From: Spirochaetaceae bacterium
GTDB taxonomy: Bacteria; Spirochaetota; Spirochaetia; DSM-27196; SKKC01
Direction of reading: 5' to 3'
Assembly (NCBI GenBank): GCA_007694005.1
Contig: RECN01000095.1
Coordinates: 1 to 64,000, forward strand
Length of the DNA: 64,000 bases
The position numbers were made by a program, and so were the translations under genes. The notes beneath the pieces are model-generated. The model was not told the DNA's origin and searched no databases. It saw only the letters and a list, made by a program, of their open reading frames with translations. Of this stretch, positions 1 to 8,130 are shown one piece after another (within the stretch, counting starts at the first letter, position 1; every line of letters starts with the position of its first letter).

Positions 1-80
1 GGCCAGATCTCGTCGTGGCGTTTCCGGTACTCGTCTCTGACCCCCGGTTTGAGCTGCATTGCAAATGCTCGTCTTTTCAT
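1..80 (-). CDS. rhaM: L-rhamnose mutarotase (5' part only; continues past the window edge)
   Basis: Only the first 26 codons are present; the rest lies before position 1. The N-terminus (MKRRAFAMQLKPGVRDEY, then RKRHDEIW) matches the opening of RhaM, which interconverts the alpha and beta anomers of L-rhamnose. The family usually begins with this strand followed by a YxxRHxxIWP motif. The ATG at 80 has a strong Shine-Dalgarno (AAGGAG, about 9 nt upstream). It lies 18 nt after the stop of the AraC-type gene on the same strand, so the two are probably co-transcribed. Family assignment is good despite the short fragment. Confidence 0.82.
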   Translation of the reverse strand, partial: MKRRAFAMQLKPGVRDEYRKRHDEIW

Positions 81-98
81 GTCCGATAGATCTCCTTT

Positions 99-1025
99 TT
101 ACTCTTCTTGTGTCGTCGTATCCGTATCCGTCTGGCTTGCGGCCTTCTGCCACGCACTCGGCGACATCCCGGTTTTGCGTTTGAAGAGCCTCGAAAAATA
201 GTACTGATTGTCAAAGGCGAGGCGGTGCGCGACGTCCTTTACCGAAAGCGAGGAGTCTTGCAGGAGATCTCTCGCCATGTGCACCTTGAGCTGCAGGAAG
301 TACTGATACGGAGACAGCCCGGTGTATTCCTTGAACATGGATAGCAGCGTCGAGTAGCTGACACCGAGGTCGCTCAGCATGGTGTCGATCTCCATGGTGC
401 GCATAACGTTCTGCTGCATAACGAGGCGCGCCCGCTGGACGAGCTCGTCTGATCCGTCCATTGTCTTCTGACGTTTCTGTATGACGTGGAGCTGAGTCAG
501 CAGCTGTACAATTTCCGCACCGAGCTCGAGCTGAAAACCCGGGAGTTCCGCTTCTGCGATCTCGAATATCTTCGAGAAGCGCTCCTCAAGCGACGCGTGC
601 CAGCCGATCTCGTACACGGGTTCTTCGGGAACAAGTATTCCCGCTGTTCTGAGCTGATCGACGTAGTTGCCCTGAAAACCAACCCAGTACTCATCCCAGC
701 CTGTCTCGACATCTGGGGCATAGGCATGCCGCACGCCCGGAAAGAGCAGGAATACGGTGCCTGCCTTGACGCGTCTCGCAGGCCCCGAGCGATCGCTCCG
801 GAAGGTGCCTTCGCCACGCGTAATGTACACGAACTGATACTCGTTGATTACGCGCCCCACCCTCAGGTTCGCCCGGTAGGCGGGAGGATGCGTGCCAAGG
901 TTCGGCGGATACTTCGAACCCGGTTCGACGACCGTGCACCCGGCATCAACGCAATAGATCTGCCAGTCTTCCGCTCGCGCATCGGCTGTGAGGTATTTTC
1001 GGTATTCCTGAAACGGTAAAGACAT
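99..1025 (-). CDS. AraC-family transcriptional regulator of a sugar locus
   Basis: 308 residues with the usual AraC layout. An N-terminal cupin-like sensor domain (about 50-150, with the segment RVKAGTVFLLFPGVRHAY) is followed by two helix-turn-helix units at about 210-300 (VKDVAHRLAFDNQYYFSRLF and KRKTGMSPSAW). It is divergent from the isomerase-family gene at 1135 and directly upstream of rhaM, so it probably senses a deoxysugar or pentose and controls this locus; the ligand is inferred from context only. The ATG at 1025 has no clear Shine-Dalgarno. The 109-bp region to the isomerase start should hold its operator, but no convincing repeat was seen there. Confidence 0.88.
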   Translation of the reverse strand: MSLPFQEYRKYLTADARAEDWQIYCVDAGCTVVEPGSKYPPNLGTHPPAYRANLRVGRVINEYQFVYITRGEGTFRSDRSGPARRVKAGTVFLLFPGVRHAYAPDVETGWDEYWVGFQGNYVDQLRTAGILVPEEPVYEIGWHASLEERFSKIFEIAEAELPGFQLELGAEIVQLLTQLHVIQKRQKTMDGSDELVQRARLVMQQNVMRTMEIDTMLSDLGVSYSTLLSMFKEYTGLSPYQYFLQLKVHMARDLLQDSSLSVKDVAHRLAFDNQYYFSRLFKRKTGMSPSAWQKAASQTDTDTTTQEE

Positions 1026-1134
1026 ACAACTACATCAACAAAAATATATCTCTCTTGGTCTTTTGTCCATTCCTGAGGTTGACGAAGCGCCCTACCATGT
1101 CACCACAATATCCTCTTATGTGCAGGAAACAGGA

Positions 1135-2565
1135 ATGAAAAACGCAAAGACATCGGTGCGGGTCGGACTTTACGGAATAGGTCTGGATACATACTGGCCA
1201 CAGTTCGCTGGTCTGAAGGACCGATTGGCCGGATATCTGACGACCGTAGAAAACAGGCTCAGTGAATCGGGCGCGGAGGTCGTTAATCTCGGCCTTATCG
1301 ACAGCCCTGAGCGGGCCCATACCGCTGGTGAAGAGTTTCGCTGCTCGCAGGTTGAGGCGATATTTCTGTTTATTTCCACCTACGCCCTCTCGTCGACGGT
1401 GCTGCCGGTCGTGCAGCGCGCCGGTGTGCCGGTTATCGTGCTGAACATTCAGCCGGTCGCGGCGATCGATTACGAACACTTCAACAGCATGGGCGACCGC
1501 GGGGCAATGACCGGCGAGTGGCTTGCTCACTGCCAGGCCTGCTGTGTGCCCGAGATTGCCTCCGTGCTCGGACGAGCCGAAATCGACTTTCATCTGGTTA
1601 CGGGTCACTTTCAGGACGAAGACACGTGGAAGGAAGTCGGTGACTGGGTTCGGGCGGCCCATATCAGACGCACAATGCAGACCTCGAGACTGGGCGTCAT
1701 GGGTCACTACTACGCCGGAATGCTCGATGTATACACGGACATGACCGCTCAGTCGAGCGTGTTCGGTACACACATCGATCTGATAGAGATTGATGAGCTT
1801 GCTTCGCTCCGGTCATCGGTCAGCCCGGACCAGGTCAGGGAAAAGATCGCGGAGTTCCACGAAACCTTCGCGGTGTCTGCCGAGTGCGAGGCAGAGGAGC
1901 TCGAGCGTGCGGCCCGGACATCTGTTGCGCTCGATGAGCTTGTCTCCAGGCACGACCTCGGCGCCCTTGCCTACTACTACGAAGGTCAGCCCGGTACCGA
2001 ACACGAAGATATCGTGACCTCGGTTATCGCCGGAAACACACTCCTGACGGGAAATCACGTCCCGGTGGCAGGTGAGTGCGAGATCAAGAACGCTCAGGCC
2101 ATGAAGATCCTCGACGCTATCGGCGCAGGCGGCTCGTTCAGCGAGTTCTACGCCATGGACTTTAACGATGGCATCATTATGCTCGGTCACGACGGGCCTG
2201 CTCACTTCGCAATCGCCGACGGCGAGGTCGGTCTTGTGCCCCTGCCGGTATACCACGGAAAGCCCGGCAAGGGGCTGTCCATACAGATGTCGGTGAAACG
2301 CGGCCCGGTCACCCTGCTGTCGGTCGGTCAGGACCGCGACGGAGTATTTCTGCTCTGCGCGGAGGGAGATTGTGTGCCCGGTCCGGTCCTTGATATCGGA
2401 AACACGAACAGCAGATATCGCTTCTCCCTGCCTCCAAAGGAGTTCATAAACCGCTGGTCCCAGGCAGGCCCGAGCCACCATTGCGCGATCGGTGTCGGTC
2501 ACGTGGCTTCTGTGCTCGAAAAATTCGCCGCACTGAATGGAATTCGCTGTCTGAAGATATGCTGA
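1135..2565 (+). CDS. L-arabinose/L-fucose isomerase family protein
   Basis: 476 residues from the chosen ATG at 1135; an in-frame TTG at 1063 exists but lacks support, and a purine-rich AGGAAACAGGA sits just before the ATG. The C-terminal half carries the family's metal and catalytic signature: GTEHEDI, AGECEIKNA (Glu), a FNDGIIMLGHDGPAHF stretch and a late GPSHHCAIGVGH with His. Known members convert an aldose to a ketose using Mn2+. With rhaM and an AraC regulator beside it, the substrate may be L-rhamnose, L-fucose or L-arabinose; this is inference. It is not a classical RhaA. It could be the first committed step of the local pathway ending in the sugar-acid kinase at 4566. Confidence 0.8.
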   Translation: MKNAKTSVRVGLYGIGLDTYWPQFAGLKDRLAGYLTTVENRLSESGAEVVNLGLIDSPERAHTAGEEFRCSQVEAIFLFISTYALSSTVLPVVQRAGVPVIVLNIQPVAAIDYEHFNSMGDRGAMTGEWLAHCQACCVPEIASVLGRAEIDFHLVTGHFQDEDTWKEVGDWVRAAHIRRTMQTSRLGVMGHYYAGMLDVYTDMTAQSSVFGTHIDLIEIDELASLRSSVSPDQVREKIAEFHETFAVSAECEAEELERAARTSVALDELVSRHDLGALAYYYEGQPGTEHEDIVTSVIAGNTLLTGNHVPVAGECEIKNAQAMKILDAIGAGGSFSEFYAMDFNDGIIMLGHDGPAHFAIADGEVGLVPLPVYHGKPGKGLSIQMSVKRGPVTLLSVGQDRDGVFLLCAEGDCVPGPVLDIGNTNSRYRFSLPPKEFINRWSQAGPSHHCAIGVGHVASVLEKFAALNGIRCLKIC

Positions 2566-2592
2566 AGGTCGTTTTTTTCTGACGACCTGCTG

Positions 2593-2619
2593 TTGAGTCC
2601 GGCGTTACGCCGATATACT
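2593..2619 (+). promoter_or_regulatory. Candidate promoter for the 612-residue gene (leaderless geometry)
   Basis: TTGAGT at 2593-2598 and TATACT at 2614-2619 are separated by a short 15-nt spacer that contains a CGGCG-TTA-CGCCG inverted repeat. Only 7 nt separate the -10 box from the GTG start at 2627, so transcription would begin at or next to the start codon. The short spacer makes this a moderate call. Confidence 0.4.
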
Positions 2620-2626
2620 AATTGAA

Positions 2627-4465
2627 GTGGGTCTGTTTCAACGGAATAAAACTGATACTGATGAACAGATAGTTCTTGTCTCGCTGTTGCGTAAACCGCG
2701 TCCGGTTGAGCTTCAGGCGGCGGTTCAGGAAATCTATCTGAGTGATCTCAGCACGGACGTCAAGATTGCACGCATTCGGCGCATCGATGGAGGCGGAGCA
2801 GCGGCAGTTAGCGGCAGGCAGACGACAGACGCCGGGCCGGTGTCACAGCACCATTCGAAGTACTTCGCGCACAATCAGCCACCTGCGAGGGATGCGTCGC
2901 TTCCCGAGGTCGTAAACGAGGTCACAAAAAACCGGCCGAAGACGGAACAGCCCTACGTCGTTGTACCGCTGGTCCGCCCCGCGTCACGTGCCGGTTTCTT
3001 CCGGTTTGTGTTCAGAGAACTTGGTTCCATCCTGAGGAAAGGAGCATCAAATCCGGCGCTCCGCATTCGATTCTTCCCCCCTCGTGTTGATCTTGATCCG
3101 GAGACGGCGATCCACTGGATCAGCCGCATACAAGCGCTCGCCGGTGAGCTGCAGTACGTCCTCGCAGGCAGCAGCATGAACGGCTGGAAGTACCTGGAAA
3201 AGCTGGAATACAACGTATTGAGCGTGTTTGCACTGCTGCTCAACGAAATCGAGAGCGTCGATCCCGGGAAACATCTGGATTTGCCTCAGAAACTGTACGG
3301 CGACCTGAAGCCGGTAGAGGACCTGTTACTCGTGATTCACGCGAGCGATATAACCGTAGAGGCCCTTTTGTCTGCGATCCGCGGGGTAGCCGACGCGACA
3401 CAGAGCAAACGGCAGGACATCGAAGACCCTGTCAGGTTGACCGAAGAGCTCATATCCCGACACACGAACCAGCTGTGCATCTACGGCATCCTTTCTGCGC
3501 TGCACACGGTCCGTTCGAGAACCCAGGTAACGCTTGACGACCTGACGGTTCCAGCTCCCGGCAGGCTTATTATGGATGATCACTTCATATGCAGCGAGGA
3601 CGTTCAGGAGCAGATCGATCAGTTTCTCAAAGGCCGGGAGGAACGTGCTGCCCGGCTTGGAAAGGAGTATCAGCAGATCGCCAGGGTACAGAGCCTCGTC
3701 AAGCGCCGCGAAGACGGCAACCCGGATTACACGCCGCTGTACCGCCTGCTCGACGAGCAGAACCCGGAAAGCGCCATCCTCGATCCGCTGCGCTTCATCC
3801 CGCTGTTTCTGAACCGCTTTCTCGCAACCTACCGGGAGTTTCTCACCGGAAGCGTCGAGCTTACAGGGCCAGGTGTGACCCGACTGTTTCCCGCCCGGGC
3901 ATTCGATTCCGAAATCGCCCGACTCGAGCTCGCATCGTCCAGGTTGCAGAGCCTGCGGACGAAGACTGGATCTGTGTCACACGCGAGCCTGATCGACGTT
4001 CTTCACGCGCGACGCGAGGCTACCGAACCCGAGTCCGAAGCGGCACATCAGCTCGCGATCGCACTCGACGCGGCGATTCAGGTGCAGAACACCCTTGCCC
4101 CCCTTACGAGAAATCCGGCCCTGATCCGGGTTATTCCGGCAGATGAGCAATGGACCGCGAGGAACATCGAATATTATACCCGGGGCGAAGCGGTATTTCC
4201 GCTGGATCACGACATCGTGTCGCCTTTCGAGCTCAAGGGTCAGACCGTCGCTGCGCACATTCAGGCGATACTTCGGGTGATCTATCTGTTCCGATTCCAT
4301 TACCGGGAACGCACGCTGCTTCACACGCTCGACCGCGCTCAGCAGATCAGACAGGAAATCGACGAGATTCGACGGGATGTCCTGCGCATCGCTCCACGTG
4401 AAGAGGCCGAGCACATCTTTCACCGTGTACGCATTCTCAAAGCCTTGCGCGAGGAGCGTGAGTAG
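2627..4465 (+). CDS. Large conserved-looking hypothetical protein, 612 residues
   Basis: Not recognised with certainty; it may belong to a spirochaete-restricted family (DUF5312-like, from memory, unverified). No signal peptide or membrane segment is evident. Residues 1-50 form a short acidic domain (TDEQIVLVSLLRKPRPVEL), followed by a low-complexity linker to about 110. A long mostly helical region from about 120 to 610 includes charged helical stretches (around 325-345 and 580-610). Codon use and the stop-free length leave little doubt that it is real. The start is GTG with no Shine-Dalgarno. It lies between the isomerase-family gene and the sugar-acid kinase on the same strand, but nothing in its sequence suggests a sugar enzyme. 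Confidence 0.72.
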   Translation: MGLFQRNKTDTDEQIVLVSLLRKPRPVELQAAVQEIYLSDLSTDVKIARIRRIDGGGAAAVSGRQTTDAGPVSQHHSKYFAHNQPPARDASLPEVVNEVTKNRPKTEQPYVVVPLVRPASRAGFFRFVFRELGSILRKGASNPALRIRFFPPRVDLDPETAIHWISRIQALAGELQYVLAGSSMNGWKYLEKLEYNVLSVFALLLNEIESVDPGKHLDLPQKLYGDLKPVEDLLLVIHASDITVEALLSAIRGVADATQSKRQDIEDPVRLTEELISRHTNQLCIYGILSALHTVRSRTQVTLDDLTVPAPGRLIMDDHFICSEDVQEQIDQFLKGREERAARLGKEYQQIARVQSLVKRREDGNPDYTPLYRLLDEQNPESAILDPLRFIPLFLNRFLATYREFLTGSVELTGPGVTRLFPARAFDSEIARLELASSRLQSLRTKTGSVSHASLIDVLHARREATEPESEAAHQLAIALDAAIQVQNTLAPLTRNPALIRVIPADEQWTARNIEYYTRGEAVFPLDHDIVSPFELKGQTVAAHIQAILRVIYLFRFHYRERTLLHTLDRAQQIRQEIDEIRRDVLRIAPREEAEHIFHRVRILKALREERE

Positions 4466-4565
4466 TTCGCCCTCTTCGGGTCCAACAGACGGGACAAAAA
4501 CCGCTGCAAAGGGATGAACCCCGAAACAGTGTCGTGTATTATGGCTTGTAACAGGAGCGAAAATT

Positions 4566-5639
4566 ATGCAGTTAAAGCAGAATGCACAGTGGGATCTACT
4601 GACAGCGACGAGTATGGGTGTTCGTATTACTCCACAGTCCGGACAGCCGGTTCAGTCCGAAGCGCTGTACCGCATGCAGGCAACGAGCGCTGAAAGTAAC
4701 GTCCTCAGCATATCCAGTTATCTCGGACTCAAGACAAAGGTACTCACCAGTCTCGTAAAAGGCAGCCCCATCGCACAGTTCATTCGAAGCGACCTCGCTG
4801 CACGCGGCGTGGACGTTGAGGCCAACGAGGTTGAACAGGGAGACCCCTGGGGCTACAGACATCAGTTCAATATTGCCGATAGCGGATACGGTTCGCGTGG
4901 CCCCCGCGTTCATAACGACAGGGCCGGAGAAGTCGGCAGAACGCTTTCAGTCGACAACTTCGACCTTCAGCGCATATTCGGGCAGGAAGGTGTACGCATC
5001 GTACACATTTCCGGGCTCATCGCCGCGCTTTCACCGGATACGGCGAAGTTCTGTCTGGAACTCGCGAGAGTTGCCCAACAACACGGCTCTCTCATCTCTT
5101 TTGATCTTAACTACCGGGCGAGTTTCTGGAAGGACAGGGATGATGAGTTACGCGCGGTGTTCACCGAAATCGCCTCAGTCAGCGACATCCTGGTCGGAAA
5201 CGAGGAAGACTTTCAGCTTGCGCTCGGTGTCGAGGGTCCGCCCGCAGGCGGAACGGGTCTGGCCGAAACACTCGATGCCTTTAAAGGGCTGATCGGGACG
5301 GTCAAGGAACGTTTCCCACACGCGAAGGTCTACGCGACCACTCTTCGCGAAGTGATCCACACCAACAGTCATCTCTGGGGAGCCGTCCTCTCGGTTGGAG
5401 ACGACTGGCACCTCGCCGAGCCGCGCGAAATCCATGTACTCGACCGCATAGGAGGCGGTGACGGTTTCGTCGGTGGTCTCCTGTACGGAATACTGAAGGC
5501 CTGGGATCCGGAGAAATGGCTGCACTTCGGCTGGGCGAGTGGCGCCCTGGCGACGACCTTCCTGACAGACTACGCACAGCCCGCAGACGAAGACCAGGTC
5601 TGGGCGATCTGGAACGGAAACGCGCGCGTACAGCGCTGA
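4566..5639 (+). CDS. kdgK: PfkB-family sugar-acid kinase, probably 2-keto-3-deoxygluconate kinase
   Basis: 357 residues of the ribokinase/PfkB fold. The C-terminal signature DRIGGGDGFVGGLLYGIL (about 297-314) holds the catalytic Asp and the anion hole. The mid-protein FDLNYRASFW stretch is typical of KDG kinases, which phosphorylate 2-keto-3-deoxygluconate to KDPG in the cytosol. A CAGGAG Shine-Dalgarno precedes the ATG. It lies 100 nt after the unrecognised 612-residue gene, and its job fits uronate or sugar-acid breakdown next to the isomerase locus. Other sugar acids, such as 2-keto-3-deoxygalactonate, are possible. No KDPG aldolase is in the window. Confidence 0.83.
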   Translation: MQLKQNAQWDLLTATSMGVRITPQSGQPVQSEALYRMQATSAESNVLSISSYLGLKTKVLTSLVKGSPIAQFIRSDLAARGVDVEANEVEQGDPWGYRHQFNIADSGYGSRGPRVHNDRAGEVGRTLSVDNFDLQRIFGQEGVRIVHISGLIAALSPDTAKFCLELARVAQQHGSLISFDLNYRASFWKDRDDELRAVFTEIASVSDILVGNEEDFQLALGVEGPPAGGTGLAETLDAFKGLIGTVKERFPHAKVYATTLREVIHTNSHLWGAVLSVGDDWHLAEPREIHVLDRIGGGDGFVGGLLYGILKAWDPEKWLHFGWASGALATTFLTDYAQPADEDQVWAIWNGNARVQR

Positions 5640-5693
5640 CAGGCCTGCACGGGAACAGGGTCAACTGAACCCTTTACACGAAATGGAAGCCTT

Positions 5694-6614
5694 ATGAAAC
5701 GGATGAGAACGCGACCAGATCGAGCCAGAACACGGATAGCAACTGTTCTACCCGTATGTCTTGTCCTGTTTCTGCTGCTTCCCGTCTTTGCCGGGGCGGA
5801 TGTAACTCCGCCCGTCTGGCGGATTTCAAGCGCGTCTCAGTCGCTGTATCTCATCGGTACCGTACACCTCATGCCACCCGAGGAAGCACGGCTTCCGGGT
5901 CATCTGCGTAGCATCGTCGAATCCGGCGATGTGCTGTATTTCGAGGTCGATCCCGAAAACCTGGACCCCGGCGAGCTGCAGTCCTTTCTGCTCGAACACG
6001 CCTTCTTACCCGCCGGGCAGCAGCTCAGCGATCTCCTGACCGAAGACCTGTGGAGCCGGGTGCAGAAATCTGCGCTCGAGCTCGGTCTGCTGCCCCGGCA
6101 GATCGCACCGTTTCGCCCCTGGTACGTCGCTCAGTTGCTCACGAGTTTCGCGATGCTTGAAGCCGGGCTCGATCCCGATGCCGGAAACGAAGCACAGTTA
6201 CATCTCGCAGCCGCCCGCCGCCGCATACCGGTTCGGGGCCTCGAAACAGCGGAGGAACAGCTTCAGTTTCTCGCGTCGTTGTCCGAGGACGCGCAGATAC
6301 AGTTACTCGAACAGAGTATGGACGATATTCGTAATGTCGAAGCGGAGATCGAAGCTATACTGCAGGCCTGGCGTTCAAACGATATCGATTATTTCGAGGC
6401 CCTGCTCGACGACATGCGCGAACACGAGGAGCTTTACAACGCTGTCATCGTTAACCGACACCTTCAGTGGCTTCCGCTCATAGAAGACGCGATCCATGAG
6501 ACCGAAACACCAACCGTCGTCATCGCCGTAGGTGCACTTCATCTGTATGGTTCGGACGGACTTCTCAGTGAGTTACACAGACTCGGTTATGATGCCGAGC
6601 CTGTGTACCCGTGA
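5694..6614 (+). CDS. TraB/GumN family exported protein
   Basis: 306 residues. An N-terminal signal peptide (hydrophobic core about 18-35, ending at an AGA cleavage region) is followed by the TraB/GumN hallmarks: SLYLIGTVHLMPPEE near the start and the closing IAVGALHLYGSDGLLSEL motif. Family members are thought to be metalloprotease-like through the conserved Gly/His motifs, but the bacterial function is not settled. The ATG has GGAAG a few nt upstream. It follows the kinase by 54 nt and converges with the YedE pair with only 4 nt between stops, with no obvious terminator. Confidence 0.85.
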   Translation: MKRMRTRPDRARTRIATVLPVCLVLFLLLPVFAGADVTPPVWRISSASQSLYLIGTVHLMPPEEARLPGHLRSIVESGDVLYFEVDPENLDPGELQSFLLEHAFLPAGQQLSDLLTEDLWSRVQKSALELGLLPRQIAPFRPWYVAQLLTSFAMLEAGLDPDAGNEAQLHLAAARRRIPVRGLETAEEQLQFLASLSEDAQIQLLEQSMDDIRNVEAEIEAILQAWRSNDIDYFEALLDDMREHEELYNAVIVNRHLQWLPLIEDAIHETETPTVVIAVGALHLYGSDGLLSELHRLGYDAEPVYP

Positions 6615-6618
6615 AACG

Positions 6619-7143
6619 TTACAGGCCTCTGCGCTCGAAAGCTCGAAAGAGAAAAATCGAGCCAATCGCAAGAACTGCAATCACAAACCAGTGATTAATG
6701 CCCAACAGCCCATGCAGCGAGATCGATCCGAAGTTACCAATCGGGTTGATCACGTTCACTACAAAGGGATAGAGGAATACAAACACGATACTTCCGAGAA
6801 GCATACCAAGGATGGGCCATATCGTGTGGCCTCGCCCTTCGGCAAGACTGCCGATACTTGTTCCCGGACAATAGCCTATGATCGCCCAGCCGGCCCCGAA
6901 AAGAAGCCCGCCTATGATCTGTGAGCCAAGGCTCAAGCCACGAGGCGAGAACTCAGCGATCCCGATATCGCTGAGAAAATAGACCCCCACCGAACCGACA
7001 ACAATTGTCGTAAGCATGAACTTCACAATGGTCATGTCACGCAGCCGCATTGCACCGACCTGCTTTTCAAAACGAAGCACTTCAGCCTGCTGAAGAAACA
7101 CACCGAACAGAACACCAGTAATTAATCCGATAACAAGGGTCAT
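6619..7143 (-). CDS. YeeE/YedE family sulfur transporter, C-terminal-half subunit
   Basis: 174 residues, about five membrane helices. The conserved motif GYCPGTSIGSLAEGR holds the cysteine believed to pass thiosulfate or related sulfur through TsuA/YeeE channels. Single-chain TsuA contains two such halves; here they are separate genes, and this one supplies the second. Its ATG overlaps the stop of the upstream half by 4 nt (ATGA), so the two are translationally coupled and probably form one transporter. The exact substrate (thiosulfate, sulfite or another sulfur species) cannot be read from the sequence. Confidence 0.86.
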   Translation of the reverse strand: MTLVIGLITGVLFGVFLQQAEVLRFEKQVGAMRLRDMTIVKFMLTTIVVGSVGVYFLSDIGIAEFSPRGLSLGSQIIGGLLFGAGWAIIGYCPGTSIGSLAEGRGHTIWPILGMLLGSIVFVFLYPFVVNVINPIGNFGSISLHGLLGINHWFVIAVLAIGSIFLFRAFERRGL

Positions 7144-7670
7144 GCCTGACCTCCCTTATAGAGTATTCGGGAAGTGAGAATACCACCCGCAAAAAACATG
7201 CTCAGAGCGATAAAGCTGCTGAGACCCAGCTGGCTCAACCCGCTGATTCCGTGCCCGCTCGGACAGCCGCCTGCCATTCGTGCACCAACGATCGCGAGAG
7301 TACCACCAAGCAGAGACCACCAGATACGCTTCTGCACACTCGTTCCGAAGCGTTCAACCCACATGGGTGGGAGATCCTCACGCTTGAAGGTTCCCGACAG
7401 CTTCGCCGAAACGAAGGCTCCGAGACCGATACCGATGACAAACAGAAGTTGCCAGTTCGGAAAAGCTGCTCCGGTCAGACTGCCTTCCCTGGCCTGATAG
7501 AATGCAGTCGAACTGAGATCTACGCCTATGGTGTCAAGAACCAGCGTTGCGAAACGGGGAAAGGTCGTGGATGTGCCGAAGAACTGACCTTCAATAGCAA
7601 CGCTCGCGGTAAGCAGCAGACCGGCAGCGGCCCCGAAGAAATAGGGCTTCATTGCCTTGGAAATCTTCAT
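7140..7670 (-). CDS. YeeE/YedE family sulfur transporter, N-terminal-half subunit
   Basis: 176 residues with about four to five membrane helices and the motif GARMAGGCPSGHGISG, whose Cys corresponds to the pore cysteines of the YeeE/TsuA family. It pairs with the coupled gene downstream. The ATG at 7670 has a good AGGAG, 7 nt upstream. Immediately before it lie a near-consensus promoter and an inverted repeat overlapping both the -10 box and the ribosome binding site, which suggests tight repression, perhaps by a sulfur- or redox-responsive ArsR-type regulator (inference). No sulfurtransferase or regulator gene is adjacent. Confidence 0.86.
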   Translation of the reverse strand: MKISKAMKPYFFGAAAGLLLTASVAIEGQFFGTSTTFPRFATLVLDTIGVDLSSTAFYQAREGSLTGAAFPNWQLLFVIGIGLGAFVSAKLSGTFKREDLPPMWVERFGTSVQKRIWWSLLGGTLAIVGARMAGGCPSGHGISGLSQLGLSSFIALSMFFAGGILTSRILYKGGQA

Positions 7671-7679
7671 GATTGAACT

Positions 7680-7711
7680 CCTATATATGATTTTTCCAGA
7701 GTATATATAGG
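7680..7711. promoter_or_regulatory. Operator-like inverted repeat at the YedE promoter
   Basis: Perfect 9-bp arms CCTATATAT (7680-7688) and ATATATAGG (7703-7711) are separated by 14 bp. One arm covers the -10 box and the other abuts the Shine-Dalgarno. The AT-rich symmetry stands out from the GC-rich surroundings and fits a repressor site. Confidence 0.5.
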
Positions 7712-7728
7712 ATATTTTATATAGTCAA
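7700..7728 (-). promoter_or_regulatory. Sigma-70-type promoter of the YedE pair
   Basis: On the minus strand TTGACT (7728-7723) and TATACT (7705-7700) are spaced by exactly 17 nt, an almost consensus housekeeping promoter. Transcription would start near 7693, giving a leader of about 22 nt that includes the AGGAG ribosome binding site of the gene starting at 7670. Confidence 0.75.
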
Positions 7729-7743
7729 CAAACAGTGCTGCGT

Positions 7744-8103
7744 TTACCGAAATCCGATCCGCTTTCGCGAACGCCGGTGATTCCACGCCAGCATGGATGC
7801 GGCCGCAATACCACCGAGCACGGTCTGCTCAAGGTTCAGCAGCAGGTATCCGATGATCCCTCCGGTGAAGGTCAGGCTCCAGATTGAGAGCAGCGTGAGC
7901 AGGACTGCAGCGAGGACCGTCACCGCCCAGACAATACCTAATGCGAGCCCGATGTAGAACAGAGACAGAATGGAGAGTTCGGCAAGTCGCGCGCGACTGC
8001 GCTCGAATCGGACAAGGATACCTTTCCACAAGTTCTGTACGGCCATGCCAAAAAAATACCCGATCATCGGTATACAGGTCGAGTACCCGGCGTTGAGCAG
8101 CAC
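7744..8103 (-). CDS. Small integral membrane protein of unknown function
   Basis: 119 residues if the GTG at 8103 is used. About three hydrophobic helices are visible (around 45-65, 66-82 and 84-105), and the tail is basic ([11 protein letters not shown]). No family recognised. The start is uncertain: the GTG has GGAGG directly abutting it, and an in-frame ATG at 8067 would give 107 residues. It is divergent from ettA, whose promoter overlaps this 5' end. Its length and membrane pattern favour a real gene, but it could be a weakly conserved local protein. Confidence 0.5.
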   Translation of the reverse strand: MLLNAGYSTCIPMIGYFFGMAVQNLWKGILVRFERSRARLAELSILSLFYIGLALGIVWAVTVLAAVLLTLLSIWSLTFTGGIIGYLLLNLEQTVLGGIAAASMLAWNHRRSRKRIGFR

Positions 8104-8121
8104 CTCCGTTCCGACTATGAT
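8093..8121 (+). promoter_or_regulatory. Promoter of ettA, near-leaderless
   Basis: TTGAGC (8093-8098), a 17-nt spacer and TATGAT (8116-8121). The ettA ATG is at 8131, so the predicted transcript would begin within about 3 nt of the start codon. No Shine-Dalgarno lies before that ATG, consistent with leaderless translation. Confidence 0.55.
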
Positions 8122-8130
8122 ACCCTGACT

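Noticed and set aside
2566-2588. Hairpin AGGTCGT / ACGACCT with a T-rich loop after the isomerase-family gene
   Set aside because: The T-run is in the loop rather than after the stem, so it does not fit a Rho-independent terminator. It may be chance.
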